Shown: positions 12,813 through 27,800 of the stretch, piece by piece | Position numbering within the stretch: position 1 is the first letter of the stretch | Layout of the letters: each line of letters starts with the position of its first letter | Assembly: GCF_905220415.1 (NCBI RefSeq) | Contig: NC_059558.1 | Coordinates: 1,252,501 to 1,316,500, forward strand | DNA from: Colias croceus | Lineage: Eukaryota; Arthropoda; Insecta; Lepidoptera; Pieridae | Direction of reading: 5' to 3' | DNA: 64,000 nucleotides | Notes under the pieces: model-generated | The model's input: the letters and a program-made list of their open reading frames with translations, nothing else | Told to the model about the DNA's origin: nothing | Database searches by the model: none | Position numbers and translations under genes: made by a program

Positions 12813-15800
12813 GTATTTTCTTATTTGACTAACAACTTAACAACGTTTCTATATGATTGAATATTCATTGATAGTATTGCGAACAAAACACGCTAACTTT
12901 GTTTTACCTGCAATGATTGAGAACTATTTGCGACAAGTTAATATTATGACATAAGTCTTTAGTTGTAACCTTAATAATTTATCGGTATTTATTATCTAAC
13001 TTAACTTGATGATCTAAACTAATTGGATGCGTTTTATTATCTGCAGAACTAATTGCAAATTTTACGTTTCAAACAAAGACTGTAAAATGCATGTAAAGGA
13101 AATTAAAATCGTATGAACATTTCCTATGTAAAGAATACGTTTTGCAGTAAGGAAACTGACGCTCTTCCTTGTTTTTCTTAATTAAAACATGTTTTGATTT
13201 ATTATGATGGCCTTTAATTTAGCTGATGGTCATAGAACGAATTCTTTTTTGGATGATTTATATAGACGCATTCATAATTATATATCACGTGCTATTGACG
13301 ATTCTGTTAACCTAATATGGTTGGAATACGAATTGCAATTAAAACGTATAAATGGATAGGATAATTAATGTTATTATGCGAATGACAGCACGCAGTACAT
13401 TGGTCACACAATGTATCAATTTTAATCGAAATATATCAACGCACGTAGAAACTATATTTACTAAAGAAACAAGAGGTTAAGTAGGACTTAAACCAGACGT
13501 TAATTGCCAAATTAATCATACGAATGTTACTTAAAATAATCCAAACAAGCTGAATCTTACAAACATCTTATGATCCTTTGAAATAACAGATGGTACTTGA
13601 TGCAATTTATTACACGGTGGTATGAAAGCGATTGAGCCTGGTATGGTCGGATATTTCGAGAAAGTTGAAGTGGCTGGAGGCATGATGCATTATTTTCTTT
13701 ATTGTTAAATCATGTAGATATAAATGGTAATGGTACTTTTTTAGAGTAGAGCAGGTTGCGTTGATATGAACTTTATTCATTATTCACGCACTTTTTTACC
13801 GATTAAAGTACAGATAAGCATTTCAGATAGTTAGTTGCTGATGATATCATATTATGGAATATTAAATTTCCCCTTTTTGTTCATGCTCAGTTGAATATGG
13901 CTTGCAAATTAATCTTCAAACCTTTTACTTCTTTATAAATTAATAATGGTCCTAAGTAAAAACATCGATATAAGTTACGCAAAAAAATATAAACCAAACA
14001 CGATAATCAGTAAATCCTTAGCGAATCCCAAAGACGTAGCAACATAAGGCAAAAAACACTTGAAACAATCGCACACATACACACAAACTAACAAGTAACA
14101 CACATTCAGGTTAATAAGATGAACACATACTCTAAGTCACAAGACATACTCCAAGTTACAAGGCACCTGTCACCTGACATAAAGATCGTACAGATTGCCA
14201 CGCTTCAAGAATTAATGAACCCATTTGATCTTTGCATCTATTGTTCAGAATGATTGAACGGTAATGGTGATTTATTGATGCTATTAAAGTGACGGTAATG
14301 CGATAGGTGAGGTATGAGACGCGTTTACGGATGGAATGATTAGACAAAATTTGATGGTGTTTTTTGATTGAGGTGATGAAAAGAATATGATAGATAGAAT
14401 GTTTTCCAAAATTAATAAGAGATGAGTAAACATATAAGAACAAAAAAAGTAGCACCACAAATGTGAGTGAGCGTTTTTGCGTTTTCTTTCAGTGAGTTAT
14501 TTTTGTCTCTCAATGCATTTATGAACAAAGACGCTCTATTCTACATACTATAAATTACAAACTAACTTATAACTATGCGATTTTCATTAAAAATTATCGT
14601 AAAATTCCTGTAACGGATCATTTACAAGTTGTCAATTTAGTTTTCTACAAAATAAAAATATCTCTAGAATTCAAACTCAGACTATAAATTATTTAAAGAA
14701 GTAGTCATTCAGAAGTGCTCTGAAATTCCTAAATTATACAACAATAAATTACTTTCCAACTGTTTTAACAGTTTCTAAATACGAATCCAAAAATAAAGAA
14801 CCAATCAATTTGAATTGCGTTGCTAATCTAACATCTTGGCCGTTAACTTTCTCATTTACAATCTAGATGTTAATTTGTTGTGTAAACAATGATGATAAAA
14901 CCCAATATTGAATTATGGCCAAAGTAATAATTCAATGCAAATTGTGCAGCCACGTCTCTGGTCTTCAGGATGACGTAAGGGCTTTACTATGCATTATGAC
15001 ATTACTTTTTATTATAATTAATGTATCATGTGTCGAATTATAATATTATCTTCAAATTCAGGGTTGTCATTAGAAGGATTTTTCAATTGATGGAAATGAT
15101 TTACGATAATATTTGGAAGGTTTTTAATACGTAGAAAATCTTCGTGGTTTAGTTAAGATTGATATGAAACATCATATTATTCCGTAGCGGTATTTTAAAG
15201 ACCATAAAATTTTGTTCCGGTAACTTGTGACCATCATGATTTGTTTATAGCAACAAACAGATTCGCTAGAGTTCCATAGGAACGATAAGGTATAAATAAA
15301 CAATTGGTTGCGCTAAAATAGCAATGACTGTAACAGTCAGACATCAACGACAGTTATAGATGATACCGCATTCTAGAGGAGTTAAAAGTTCATCTCTGAA
15401 TTGCACATGTTTGAATAAGGTTATAAAATGCAGAGGTTCTTGGTTTGACCTATGTTTGGTCTTTTGTCCGTTAAGATCTTTGGATATGTAACTCAGTTTC
15501 AATAAATTTCGATACATAATGATAATAAGTTAAAAATATGTTTAATGCCACTTATATTATAGAAGAAAGAGTTGATCTTTTTAATTTATTTTTCTTTCTT
15601 TTAACTAAGAAAGAACTTAACGATTTTGTAAATTCCTTCACCAGTACAAAGCTAAATTTTTCCATAATTACAAATTTTTGGTAGTTCTCACGATTCCACT
15701 AGAGCAGATCAAAAGAGGGTTATAAAAATGTATGAAATAGTTTCCCCTTATTAAGATCAAACACATGTCGATACACATGCATATCAAGCGTTCATAATGA

Positions 15801-18800
15801 CGTTTAAGCCATTAGAATCGTGCATAAATTACACATGATCACACCAGCCGCATATCTCATGGCCAATTGCACTTAATAAATGCTATCGAGTAGCGAGAGA
15901 AAATATGATTGACGATTATGGTCAAGTTTGCATTTTTCTTAAAGAACTTTCTGGAATTTTGACTGAAGAAACTGACGTTGTTTTAATAAATGGTATCAAG
16001 TAATTTGTAATGTCACATAGTGAACGGGATACTTTTGCTTTCGTTTTTTGATTCGTAAATGTTTTACGTATATCCAAGTTGGTAACTTTCTAGTTATTTC
16101 TAATGAACACATTGAATTCATACTGAGTATAGACAAAGAAATATGTCATTAGACAGAAATTAAGGTTAATAATCTAGTCGAGGTTTATACTTGTCCACGT
16201 AAAACCATCACTTAATTTATCTACATTATTAATGATAATTTGTTCAATGCACAATAAAACGCTTCACATACGAGATGATTTATGTCTTATTCACAGTCAG
16301 ATTCATATTCAATAGATATTCAAATTGCTACACTTTCCGCGTTCCTTATTTACGGTCTGATGCATTCGAAGATAATAATTGCTGGTGGAAAAATGCATGA
16401 CTGCTGGGAATGAATCTATATTTAGATTTCGCACTTGATGCATAAGTTACATGAAGTTGTTATAGTTATTTTTATAGTTTTTATTGTTGATAAGCTGTTA
16501 TTGGTGATAGCCACCTATACCTATACCCTTTTAGGATTGTTTGGAAGGAAAGAAGTGTCGATTTACTGTGTAAATCTGACTGGCTTTGATATTGATGTAG
16601 GTTGCTTTTGTTGATTTCACAATGGCTAGTTTGTCCTCTTCCTACGCTAAACTATATGCTTCATAAGACAATATTAAATAAAAACATTTTAGCTATTATC
16701 GCGATGGGTTGAAGAAAATATCTATGAGAAGACGACTGCGCATTAATATAGATAATTATGCACCTAATTAGTCCTTATCTAACGTGTATTAAACTAAATG
16801 CTCACCGGATTTCGCACAAAAGTTCTCAGACACGGCTGGAACAAATGGCTTGCGGTTAAACAATAACATACCATTAATTTTTTACGTTCTGTGTGAACAA
16901 GTCGGTCCGGTACACAAAGTAATCGTTGGGTTTTTATTTTAACACAATATTTATACGGAATGAGATAATGTTTAAATAAATACGCTTAAAGTTTTTGGAC
17001 ATGTTTAAACGTTGCAAAAAGACTGACTTGAAGTCTAATTTCTAAATATAAAAATACGCGGGCAAAATAAACTCTAAAGAAGAGGCCATTTATTTATGAG
17101 CTAAAACCTCTTTGGTAATAAATATTTATTCACTACTCAAGAGATAAAATATGTAGTCTCACAGGGCACTACACACACTATTAGGGCCAACACTCTTTTG
17201 TATCTATGGAAATAATATTACGAGCGAGCGCAGTGCCAGTTTTTGAATAAGTATGAAGATAGCATATAATATATTGAAATTCGAATGAGAAAAGACATAG
17301 GTAGGTCATAGGTACATTTTTTTTTAATAGTTTGAAAGTTAGTTAAATATATTTTTGTTTATCTGCAAATTCATTTAAATAAATGTTTTTTGGTGAAGGA
17401 TTACTTACAGTAACAAATCCTGTCATTAATTCTTAATGTATTATGACGTCATATGTATCATTAGCTTCTAAAATCTAGAATGAGGTCTTCAATTGTTCAG
17501 AACTTTATTTACCTTTCGCTATCAGTTAATAAATCACAAAGCACGGATCTTCGCACTGTTAGCGATGAATTTGTATTTCTTCCATTCTGTATTGTTTGTA
17601 CCGTTGTTTTTTGAATTCGCCATATTTTATCGGTTTAACCGTTAGCGTTAAATTAAGGTATTGCCTCGATGGTGTTAACTGTGTTCTTTTGATTTTGCAT
17701 AACCAGTTTTAAGGATTCGATAAAATATCGTGGGCTGATTATTAATATGTAGGTTATAAATCTGGTTAGTGTCTGTTTCCTTTTTTGTCTTGATTTGATT
17801 TTGCGTTGTTATGGTCGTAGTTCTGTATGTATTTTGTAGGATTATTTATGGGACAATGATTGAACTATCTATTGGGACTGAGATTTATTTATTTATCAGA
17901 TTAAAATATTGTAAAATGATCTGTACTTTGTTCCTTGTGACAATATAGCCTATTGGGTTTCCGCCTGCGGCTTTGCCCGCGCAGTCAAATAAAACCCCGC
18001 ATAGTTCCCGTTCCCGTGAGATTTCCGGGATTGCGTCATTTTCCCGGGATAAAAAGTAGCCTTAAAGCCGTAAAGTCCTTTCTCGGGTATCAAAATATCT
18101 CCATACCAAATTTCATGAAAATTGGTTATAAAGTAGTTTAGGCGTGATTGAGTAACAGACAGACAGACAGAGTTACTTTCGCATTTATAATATTAGTAAG
18201 TATGGATTAAAAGGTAAATAACAAAATATTTTAAACGCTCTATACTACAATATAATATGATAATAATTATTAAAATAGACCTGTCTCCAAACGATCATAA
18301 TTGTCACATGAATCAAACTTCGGAAGTGCTACATATGGGCAGTGTCTATGAACGGCGCAGGAAGCGCAGGTGCGCCGGCGCATCCAGTCATGCGTACACC
18401 ACAATATGGGTAGCGAGATGATTTCGATGCACAGTTATTTGGATATAGTTTTAAAGAACTGTTTACTAATAAAGACCGGACAAAATATGAACAGTGGAAA
18501 TGAAAATAATTAAAAATTAAACTTGGCTTATTGATGATATATAACCTTTCTCGATATATATATAGGCTATCTAACACCGAAATAATTTTTCAAATCGGAC
18601 CAGTAGTTCCTGAGATTAGCGCGTTCAAACAAACTCTAAGCTTTATTATATTAGTATGTGTAGCTAATAATATGGTGTGTGTTATTCCTAGGTTCTTGTT
18701 AATTATTATTTATCTCAAGGTCGAAATGAACACTTATTTCAAGTAATATTTAGAAGTTTTTCAGGGTAATTGTTATGAATAATATAAGTTTTATTTTTAC

Positions 18801-21800
18801 GATACTATTTCTATCTCATATTAGGTATGTTTTTATATTTTAAAACTGTAAACGACTATAAAAAGTTAAAGTGTTATTTATTTTTGCATGTTAAATTGAT
18901 TTTCTAAGAACACACTGCGAGTCATTTGACACTCGCTACCTGATAAGCCAAGTTATTTGTATTGTGGCCTGTCTGCAAATCCATACTAATATTATAAATG
19001 CGAAAGTAACTCTGTCTGTCTGTCTGTCTGTTACTCAATCACGACTAAACTACTGAACCAATTTGCATGAAATTTGGTATGGAGATATTTTGATACCCGA
19101 GAAAGGACATAGGCTACCTTTTATTGCGAAATATGTACCACGGGCGAAGCCGGGGCGGACCACTAGTATCTTAATAAAATGTGGACATAGTAAATATAGT
19201 ATTGGGATTAGCGAATACTTGCGTTTATATTTCGTGGTTTTGCATATTTAATAAATATGCTAATAAAATTACTTCATCATCAGTGTTTGTTTTGAGCGTT
19301 TGATGTATTGGTTTTTTACCTTCGATGCAAAAAGTCAGAAGGATAAGTTATATTTCTGTACATAATGGATTGATATAATTACCCAATTGCGCCAGAAGAA
19401 TTCACGAGTATTTGTGTGCTCTGTAATCGTTTATTTGAGAAGTTTCGTGCGTGTTCTGTTTTGTTAGTTTAATGGATTTGGGAATAAGCCGTCTGTATAG
19501 ATTCGCTTCAGTTTTGGTATAACCATTGTGAATAATTTGATTTATCATCATCTCCTTTAATCACCTGTTTTATATTTTATTTCTATTTTGCTTCATATCC
19601 GATACAATACTATGTAACATCAAATAAAGTCTATGATTCGTCATCACATTTTTTCATAAGCACATTTATGATTATAACATCGATTCAAGACGTCGCGGTC
19701 GATAGTTTAATTAAAACCACGTCAATTCGTCAGTTCTTTAACCTTATCGTCCACTGATTGAGACGTAAGATGACGTAAAGTATCTGAGATCACCTGTCAG
19801 GTGTTAGGTGTTGCTTTCTATGACTATATCTATCCCCCGGCTTTCCTCGTTACTCGCGCGTGACGTGCGGAAGTACGGCTGTCGATTATGGCTCCTGTTA
19901 CATGTGTTATGTATGTCTGTTTGACTGTCCCTTTCGCGGGACATGTTGTGTATTAGATGACGAAAGGGGAAAGCAAAAGTTACGTACGCTTTAGTTAGTA
20001 ATGCAAACTTACCTACATGTTTCTTATATGAAAGCAGAAAATAAATAAACAAGATTTAAAATAGAGTATTTATTGTAGTAAACTCTTATTTAGGGTTACA
20101 CTAAGAATTAAAAACAAGCAATATATTAATATAAAAATTAACGTTTGGATTTTCTTTCCTTTATGTTTATTCACTTAAATATTGTTAACTAGCTTTCCGC
20201 CCGCGGCTTCGACCGCTTTGTCTATAATCTAATAAATTATATACTTAAACCTTCCTCCTGAATCACTCTATCTATTAAAAAAACGCATCAAAATCCGTTG
20301 CGTAGTTTTAAAGATTTAAGAATACATAGAGATATAGGGATACAAAAAACGACTTTGTTTTATACTATGTAGTGATTATGTTATAAATCGAGCGCTTTTC
20401 GGTATAAACTATAACGCTACCACATTCGTGTTAGTCACCGTTACATGAAACTCCATTTATGGCATGACGGCATGTTTCTCAGAAGTCAACTACACTTGCA
20501 ATCTGTCCTTTTTATAGCAAATCTTAACTTGTGAGAATTTAGAAGTGTAGCTTTTGGTAAGGAGATAATATTCTCATTTCCTACATAATAGATATTATGT
20601 AGGTACAATTGACACACTATTACTTATTAATACATACAGTATTAGGGTAAAATTTGAAGAATTAGGAAGTATGGTAGTAGAAAAAATATTTCCTCGTAAT
20701 GTTGGTATTAAACATGCCACTAATTTTGTTTGGAATGTTTTTGCATTGATATATTTGACATGACACTCAAAATTATTCAAAATGTTCATAGCTTGTTCAT
20801 AGCTCATAGTATTAAATTTTGGATTATTTATGTAATCACTACATAGTATAAAACACAGTCACTTTCTCTGTCCTTTATTGTATGCCATATGCATCTTTCA
20901 AACTACGCAACAGATTTTGATGCGGTTTTTTAATAGATAGTGATTCAAGAGGAAGGTTTTAGTATACGATTTATTAGGTTTAAATCAAAGCGGGTGAAGC
21001 CGCGGACGGTAAGCTAGTGTTTAAGTTAGAACTGTATCTTCAAAGTTCCTTTACTGAAACATTTTTTACGCACATAAAAAGTAAAAATAAAATAAATTAC
21101 TGAGACAGTACACAAAAAGCATGACTGTTTCCAGACGGTCCAAACAATTTAATACGAAATTTAAGATACGAAACTTTTTATATCATTAATCGTTTAAAAG
21201 TGATCAAATATTTAAGATGATCGAATTGTGATATCATTTATGATCTCATCCGATTCGGATGTTGGGTGTTGACTGTTGACCCTCGGATTTGAGGGCTATA
21301 GTTGTTGATCGATTTTGTGGATTTTTAATGTGTTTATAATCGTTAATTTTTATGTAGGTTATATTTTTGACGAGGTTTCGTTTTAAAGCTTTTTAAATAT
21401 TTTTAAAGCTTGCATAAGTAGCCGGGTTGTAAAAAACTTATGTTGAATGAGAATATTCTGATGATTTTTCTGTGCAATTTTGTTTTGTCGTGTTGTCTGT
21501 ATTTATAGTTATAGAAATTGCAAAGTATAGCGCTGAATATTCTACATAACTAGTTGTGCCCCGGGGTTTTATCCGCATTGCTCCGCTTGAACAAACAAAC
21601 CTTTGAGCTTTATAATATTAAGTAAAGATATACTTATTTTAGAATCGTATCTAAATCTTATTACAAAACTTTGGATGCAGTTCTCTCTCTATTCGTGATG
21701 AAAGTATTGTACAGTTTTGACGTTAGCAGTATAGTATTCCCAGACAGCACCAAGTCCACGTAATGTTGAGTCGTGAGATGGAAACACGATCTAATGAACC

Positions 21801-24800
21801 GCTCCCTTCTGAGTTTATTGTTCTGTGATTCAGCATGATTTAAATTGAACTGAGAAGGTATGGATATGAAATAAATAGACCAGTGTGTGAAGGAACTTTT
21901 GAAGTACATGTAGATACTGGTTGAAATGAGGATGGAAGTATGTATCATATATAGTTTAGTACCGTTCCTCCCGCGGCTTTGTCAGCTTTGTCTAAAACTT
22001 AACAAGTTAGGAAAAACATAACAGGTTGTATAATATCTCAGCGAATTCATACATAGTTTTCAAGATCTAAGCAAACATAGGGACTAGAAACATTTATACA
22101 GAGTGGTTTTGTATTTGTTGGGTAAAATTGTATTAGACAGTTTAAAATCAAATCTTGAATAACCAAATAATCAAGTTTGAAAGCATTGCAAGCCATATCC
22201 AAGCAAGCCATAACCCAGATATTATATGCTATCTAATTTAAATTTTGTATGAAATTTGCATTACATATTTACTACGATGGAACCTTTGAAAATTTTGCTC
22301 ATAATACATAGATACCTATGTAAAATATTTTAATATTTACTATGTCGTTTATTATATATCCTGTGTGCGTATATTTGCCGTAAAAATAATGTAATTTTAT
22401 AGAAAAGTTAAGGTATCTTCTGATACAAAGCCTTATAAAAGTTCCTAATTTTTTATTTCTTTAAAATCTGCCCTTTTTAGCATCAACTAATCTTAACAAT
22501 ATTTTTAAGTAAACACAAACATTAATTCATCGCGTTTCGAAATATTCAAAACAATAAGATATTGAATGTATATATGTGGTGGTGGTGTGACTCAGCAGTG
22601 ATGTCATGACGTTCAGCCTAACTTAGATACGACATAGCATTGTATTGATGTAACTTAGTATCTTAAGTGGTAACTAAGTTAGGTTATAGTTGTGTGAAAT
22701 GATTACCATTATCTATACTGATATTATAAAGCTGAAGAGTTTGTTTGTTTAGTTGAAGGCGACAAACCTAGGAACTACGGGTCCGATTTGAAAAATTATT
22801 TGAGTGTTTAATAGCCCATTGCATCTTTTTTTCTCGCGTTCTATCAGGGCATGCATAGCATCCCCCTCATTTTGTGTATGTCCTACCACAAAAAACTTGT
22901 GGGTTATTGACTCAATTTGTGTGTTCTTGACAACATAAGAATAAAGTGCCCACATAAACTTATTCTTATTTTGCCCTGGGCAATTGTCGGAGTAGAATAT
23001 GACATCCTTGGCAGTAACATGATCCCTTAGGTACTTCATTAAACAACTGCCTATCTCATTCACACCTCTATTGGCCAGTCCTTCATGCCAAAGAAAGCAG
23101 TATCCTTGCTTGTTGTTTATCTCGTAAATTGTAAAGTTATAACAAGACAGTCTTCGTTTGTAGAAAAAATCGCTTCTATCTCCACTGGGAACAGTTTGAA
23201 CAGCTTGCAAGTCAAAACACGAAACTACAGTAGTGCTGGCACATGATTTTAAATCATTTTCTTTTTCTATGCGACTTTGATTCTTCTCATTGATGTGATA
23301 ATTATAACTCTCTTCTTTCTGTTGCTTTTCTTCAACGGATAGATTTTTAAAATTATCACAAAACCCACAGATATCTTTCTTCGGTTGAAAAAATGAGATA
23401 TTGTACTCAGTGTTAAAAATGGTTTCATACAGATGTTTTTTAATAGGTTGAATATTTTCTTCTATGCACTTTTTAAGATACAATCTGTACATTTCTGACA
23501 AATTCAAATCCCCGTTTAAATATTTTCTTTGAGTTCGTGCTCGACAGTAGTGTGAATCTATGAGGGGAAATTGTTCTATATGCCTTCTAGCAAAATTTTT
23601 TCTTTCTTCTTCAATTCTTGGTCTACCAGAATTTTTATGACCACCTCTTTTATCTTTCTCTAGAAACCCAGTATTTGATATTTTCTTTGTAGCTGTATGT
23701 ATGACTCTATTATTTATGTCTAATGTATTTTTGAAAAATGTCTTGCAAACTTGCACTCTATTTTTTTGTATGTTAAAGTAATATCCATTATTGTATGTTC
23801 TCTTACTTCCAGGTTTTATCATTGTATATTTAGGCTTGATAGGTTCAATATGTCTAACTAAAAACTCACGTTGTTTTTCAACATCTGATAGAGCCCAGTA
23901 ACTCAAATGAATTTGTTGCCTCTCACTGTCGCTTATTTTTGATGAGCATTTAAGCCTACATGTTTCAGTACAGCTACTTTTTACTTTCTTACCAGAAATT
24001 TCTTTACCAGAGCTGGTTGTATAACATTGGCCAGAATTACGCTTTATTTTTCTAATATTTTTATGCCAATTCATAGGCTGACGCAGCCGTTTTTTAGATT
24101 TCACTGGAGCATGAATGGTTGTATCATCTTGTCTTGAACTTAATGTTGTAATACTGACAACAGATTGAGGAGGAATGTCAGGAATTTCGTCTGTTGAAAT
24201 ATCAGAGGATTCAGGAACGTATAAGTCATTTGAACCATCTGAAAAGTCTTCGTCAACTTCTGACTCTTCTGCTAATATAACATTGTTTAACAGATTATTA
24301 TGATGCACTATTTGTGAACTAGTTCCTTCTTCCAAGACAGTATTCTGAAAATAAGATAATAATATTTAGAATTCACGTATATTTTATGTTATATAATAAT
24401 TTAAGAATATAAAAACTCTACCTCAAAAGTAAGTACTATGCGGTTACTCTCTGATAGAATAGAATCACTGTTGCACAATTCGTCGTCGCCGTCTTCCTGT
24501 AAGAAAATAGTTGAGTATAATTTAACAATATTTACAAACCCAATTTGATAGAAAACATAGCATAACTTTGATAAGACTCTTTACTTACTTTGTTTTCATG
24601 ATAAGAATTAATGTTATTCTCCTCGTTATTTTTGTTAACCAGTTTTAAAATACGCATAGATCTACTTTCGTAACACTTTTTATGCATGTTTAGCTATTTT
24701 TCTTATTTAAACAAACACGAAAACAAAGAATACTTATACTCTAAAAAGAGCACGAAAACGAGTGGGTTTTAATTTTGTCAGCGGAATGACAGACAACATC

Positions 24801-27800
24801 ATGCATGTGTCAAAAGGAAAACGTCAACCAGAAATCGCAATGTTGCCAGTTACGAAAAGTAACATTTCGATTTGTTACTATAAAGTGTAACTATTTTCAG
24901 TTCCAAAATGAAACAAATAGAGTTGTTACTGTATGAAAATAAAATAATCTCACGTTACGAAAAAATATTGGGTGTAACAATTGAACTGCATTCAGTTATC
25001 GACTTGTTACTCTTTGGAAATAGTGCGTAATCGTTTTGGGAACAATTTCTCACACTTATCTCCAATTCACTAAATTTCGAATTTGTTACACTTTGGAACT
25101 GAGGTATCGATATCAACTTGAAATCGGTTCAGCCATAAACATACAAGCTACATAATTACTTCATAGAGAGTATAAATAAAAGATTCCAACTTTATCGTAA
25201 CTACTACAAGTTTATGCATTGTTAAAAGATTGTTTATAATAATTGTAAATGAAATACGAGTTCAGATGTTAAAGATTATACTAATGGTAGAGTTGTGATT
25301 GATGTCTCAATAATAGTCTAAATTACTATCATTATGTTTATTAATTGTTCCTTTATTATTGTAGTCTATTTCGCTTAGATGGGACTTGTCGGAAACGATT
25401 ATTTTTTATAACACATTTTATAATATGTATAACTATGGACTTATTGACTTAAAAGTAGCAAGTATTTTAAAGCATGAAAAAGTTGTCTAGTTGTATGATG
25501 ATAAAGAAGTTTTAAAAACCTATTTGCTGCTGGTATATACGCAAATTTTTCGTGGTAGAAATAACGGAACGGTTGATATAAAGGGTATCAGGCATACATT
25601 TTTAGATTAATCAATTCACAATCCATCATCTTTAGCATTCTGATAGTATAGATATGAAAGACTTCAGTTTTCCATCAAAATAACTTTTAATCTTATAACA
25701 ATTACATCCGTCATATACAATCCAAATCTATTGGCCAACTATTGGCCTACGATTTCATACACATCGCTATGTCGTTACTCATTAACACATAACCAGACTA
25801 GCAAACAAGTCTGGAACATGAAGATAATCAGGTTGCATAGTATTCGAGCTAATGAAGGAGACTTCCTCATACTTGAAGCTATTCCTGCGTCTGGCTACTC
25901 GCCAGGCGCACAGGACGCTTAGACGAGCTGGTTAATTAATATTTAATATGTCTGGATGTAGATTAAACTTGTATGAATAAATAAAACTGAAAAGTTAAGT
26001 TTTAACTGTTTGAAAAAATTTGGAACGGAATTTCCTTTTTCAAGTTTTGCTTTTGTACTTACATAGGTATATTAAATTAAATATGTGTTTAGTTTAAATT
26101 AAAATAAAGCAACGTATTAAGAACCTCTGATACAAGACTATTTAGGTCGGATTGGTCATTACTGACTCCTGAATGCAAACAGCTGAGTTCAAAGACCTAT
26201 TTTTTTGCTTTCATGATAAGTAGAATAGAAATTCCCTACAAGGCACTTAGAAAAATTGGGTATATCTTCTACCAAAGACCTTAATTCAACAGCACATTGT
26301 AATCGCTCTCATCGAGAAAAATTTACATTTTATTAATTAATATCTGTCTTCTTTCCAGATATCCGACATAGTGGTCGGGCAAGAGCCAAACGTGACGGCC
26401 CGCGAGGCGCTGCTAAGCTGGGCTCGGCGCTCCACAGCCAAGTACCCGGGCGTGCGGGTGTCCGACTTCACCTCGTCATGGCGAGATGGCCTGGCTTTCA
26501 ACGCGCTGATACACAGGAACCGCCCTGATCTGATAGACTGGCGTAATATCAGGTAAGGATTAAGTACCAGGAAAAGGTAGACTTTGAATCTATTACGATG
26601 GAAAGATGACTAAGATGAATAGCTGGGTATTGCAGTATACGTAGACCATGCAACTGTTTAGGAAAATTGTTGCAAATTAACCAATTGCAGTTTTAGGTAG
26701 GAAAATGTTTACCAGACCTAAAATTTCTCCCCTTTTTTTAAAGGATGATTGGTTACTTGCTCTCTTTTTTTGTTCAATTACATTTGAAGGCAGATTCAAC
26801 AGACTCTTCATTCATTGATAAGCTTATCAATTCAGAATGTATTTTATACTAATATGCGTATTTTAAAATAATTGCCCAAGGTTGATAATTGTAATCATTT
26901 TATCTATAACTTCCCTAATCTTTATTACTGTGATGAAAATGTCATTTAATTTTACAGATCAAGGCAGGTTCGAGAGCGCTTGGAGACAGCCTTCCACGTC
27001 GTCGAGAAGGAGTATGGAGTCACCAGGTTGTTAGACCCCGAAGGTATGTATTTAACAATAAAACTGTATCATATAAATGTGCTGTATTTTGTATAGATTA
27101 TGTTTCCATTTCTACGATTTGTTATTTTGCATTTTCTTCGATATTTAGGTATATCTTCAAGTACCTGATCTTCAAGTCCATCTAAATAACGTATTGAATC
27201 CTTCGTCCTATTATAGTATCCAGAAATTTTCTATCATTTCAAATAACATGCAAAATGTTGTAAGGTTGACTTAGTTTTAATTTTACAATGTTCACCTATA
27301 ACAGTCTGTTTTTATTTTTTAATTAATGTAGAAATGAACCCTTCCAAAATAAATTTGATTTGTCCGTCCGTACTATATGATAAATGAATGTACAGGTCAA
27401 TGTTTTGTCGGTTCGATCGTTTGTAAACACGCATTTTCACAGTCCACTGCGAATGGACGCAATTAAGGCGTAACTAGATCAAATATTTGAAATAGCAAGC
27501 ATTTCAGTATAAAATTTCATTGTTATTATTCATTTTTATCAGTGTATAACTGTCCTAAAAGTAAATACTACATAGGAGGTTGCTCTAAACTAAATAAGCG
27601 GAAAATTCTTCTGTTTTGCTTAAAAGAAGCAACTTCAAAAACTCTTCATAATTTGGATACGACACACGCAAGGCACAACTACTTCAATCTTCTACTACTA
27701 CTATGTATACAGACGTATTAGGAACATAGCTCGATAATTGAAACATAATATTCTCAACAAACATATCCAAAGTAATGGATTGAGTCACAAAGGAGAACCA

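Larger units (their letters stand above)
12813..22616. other. shot intron 1, first part
   Basis: No exon-like open segment. Helitron-like copies occur between 17950 and 21629. A further decayed family-D-like end is near 21961-22080 (CCTCCCGCGGCTTTGTCAGC). I looked for a CH1-type exon here and found none. Confidence 0.5.
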
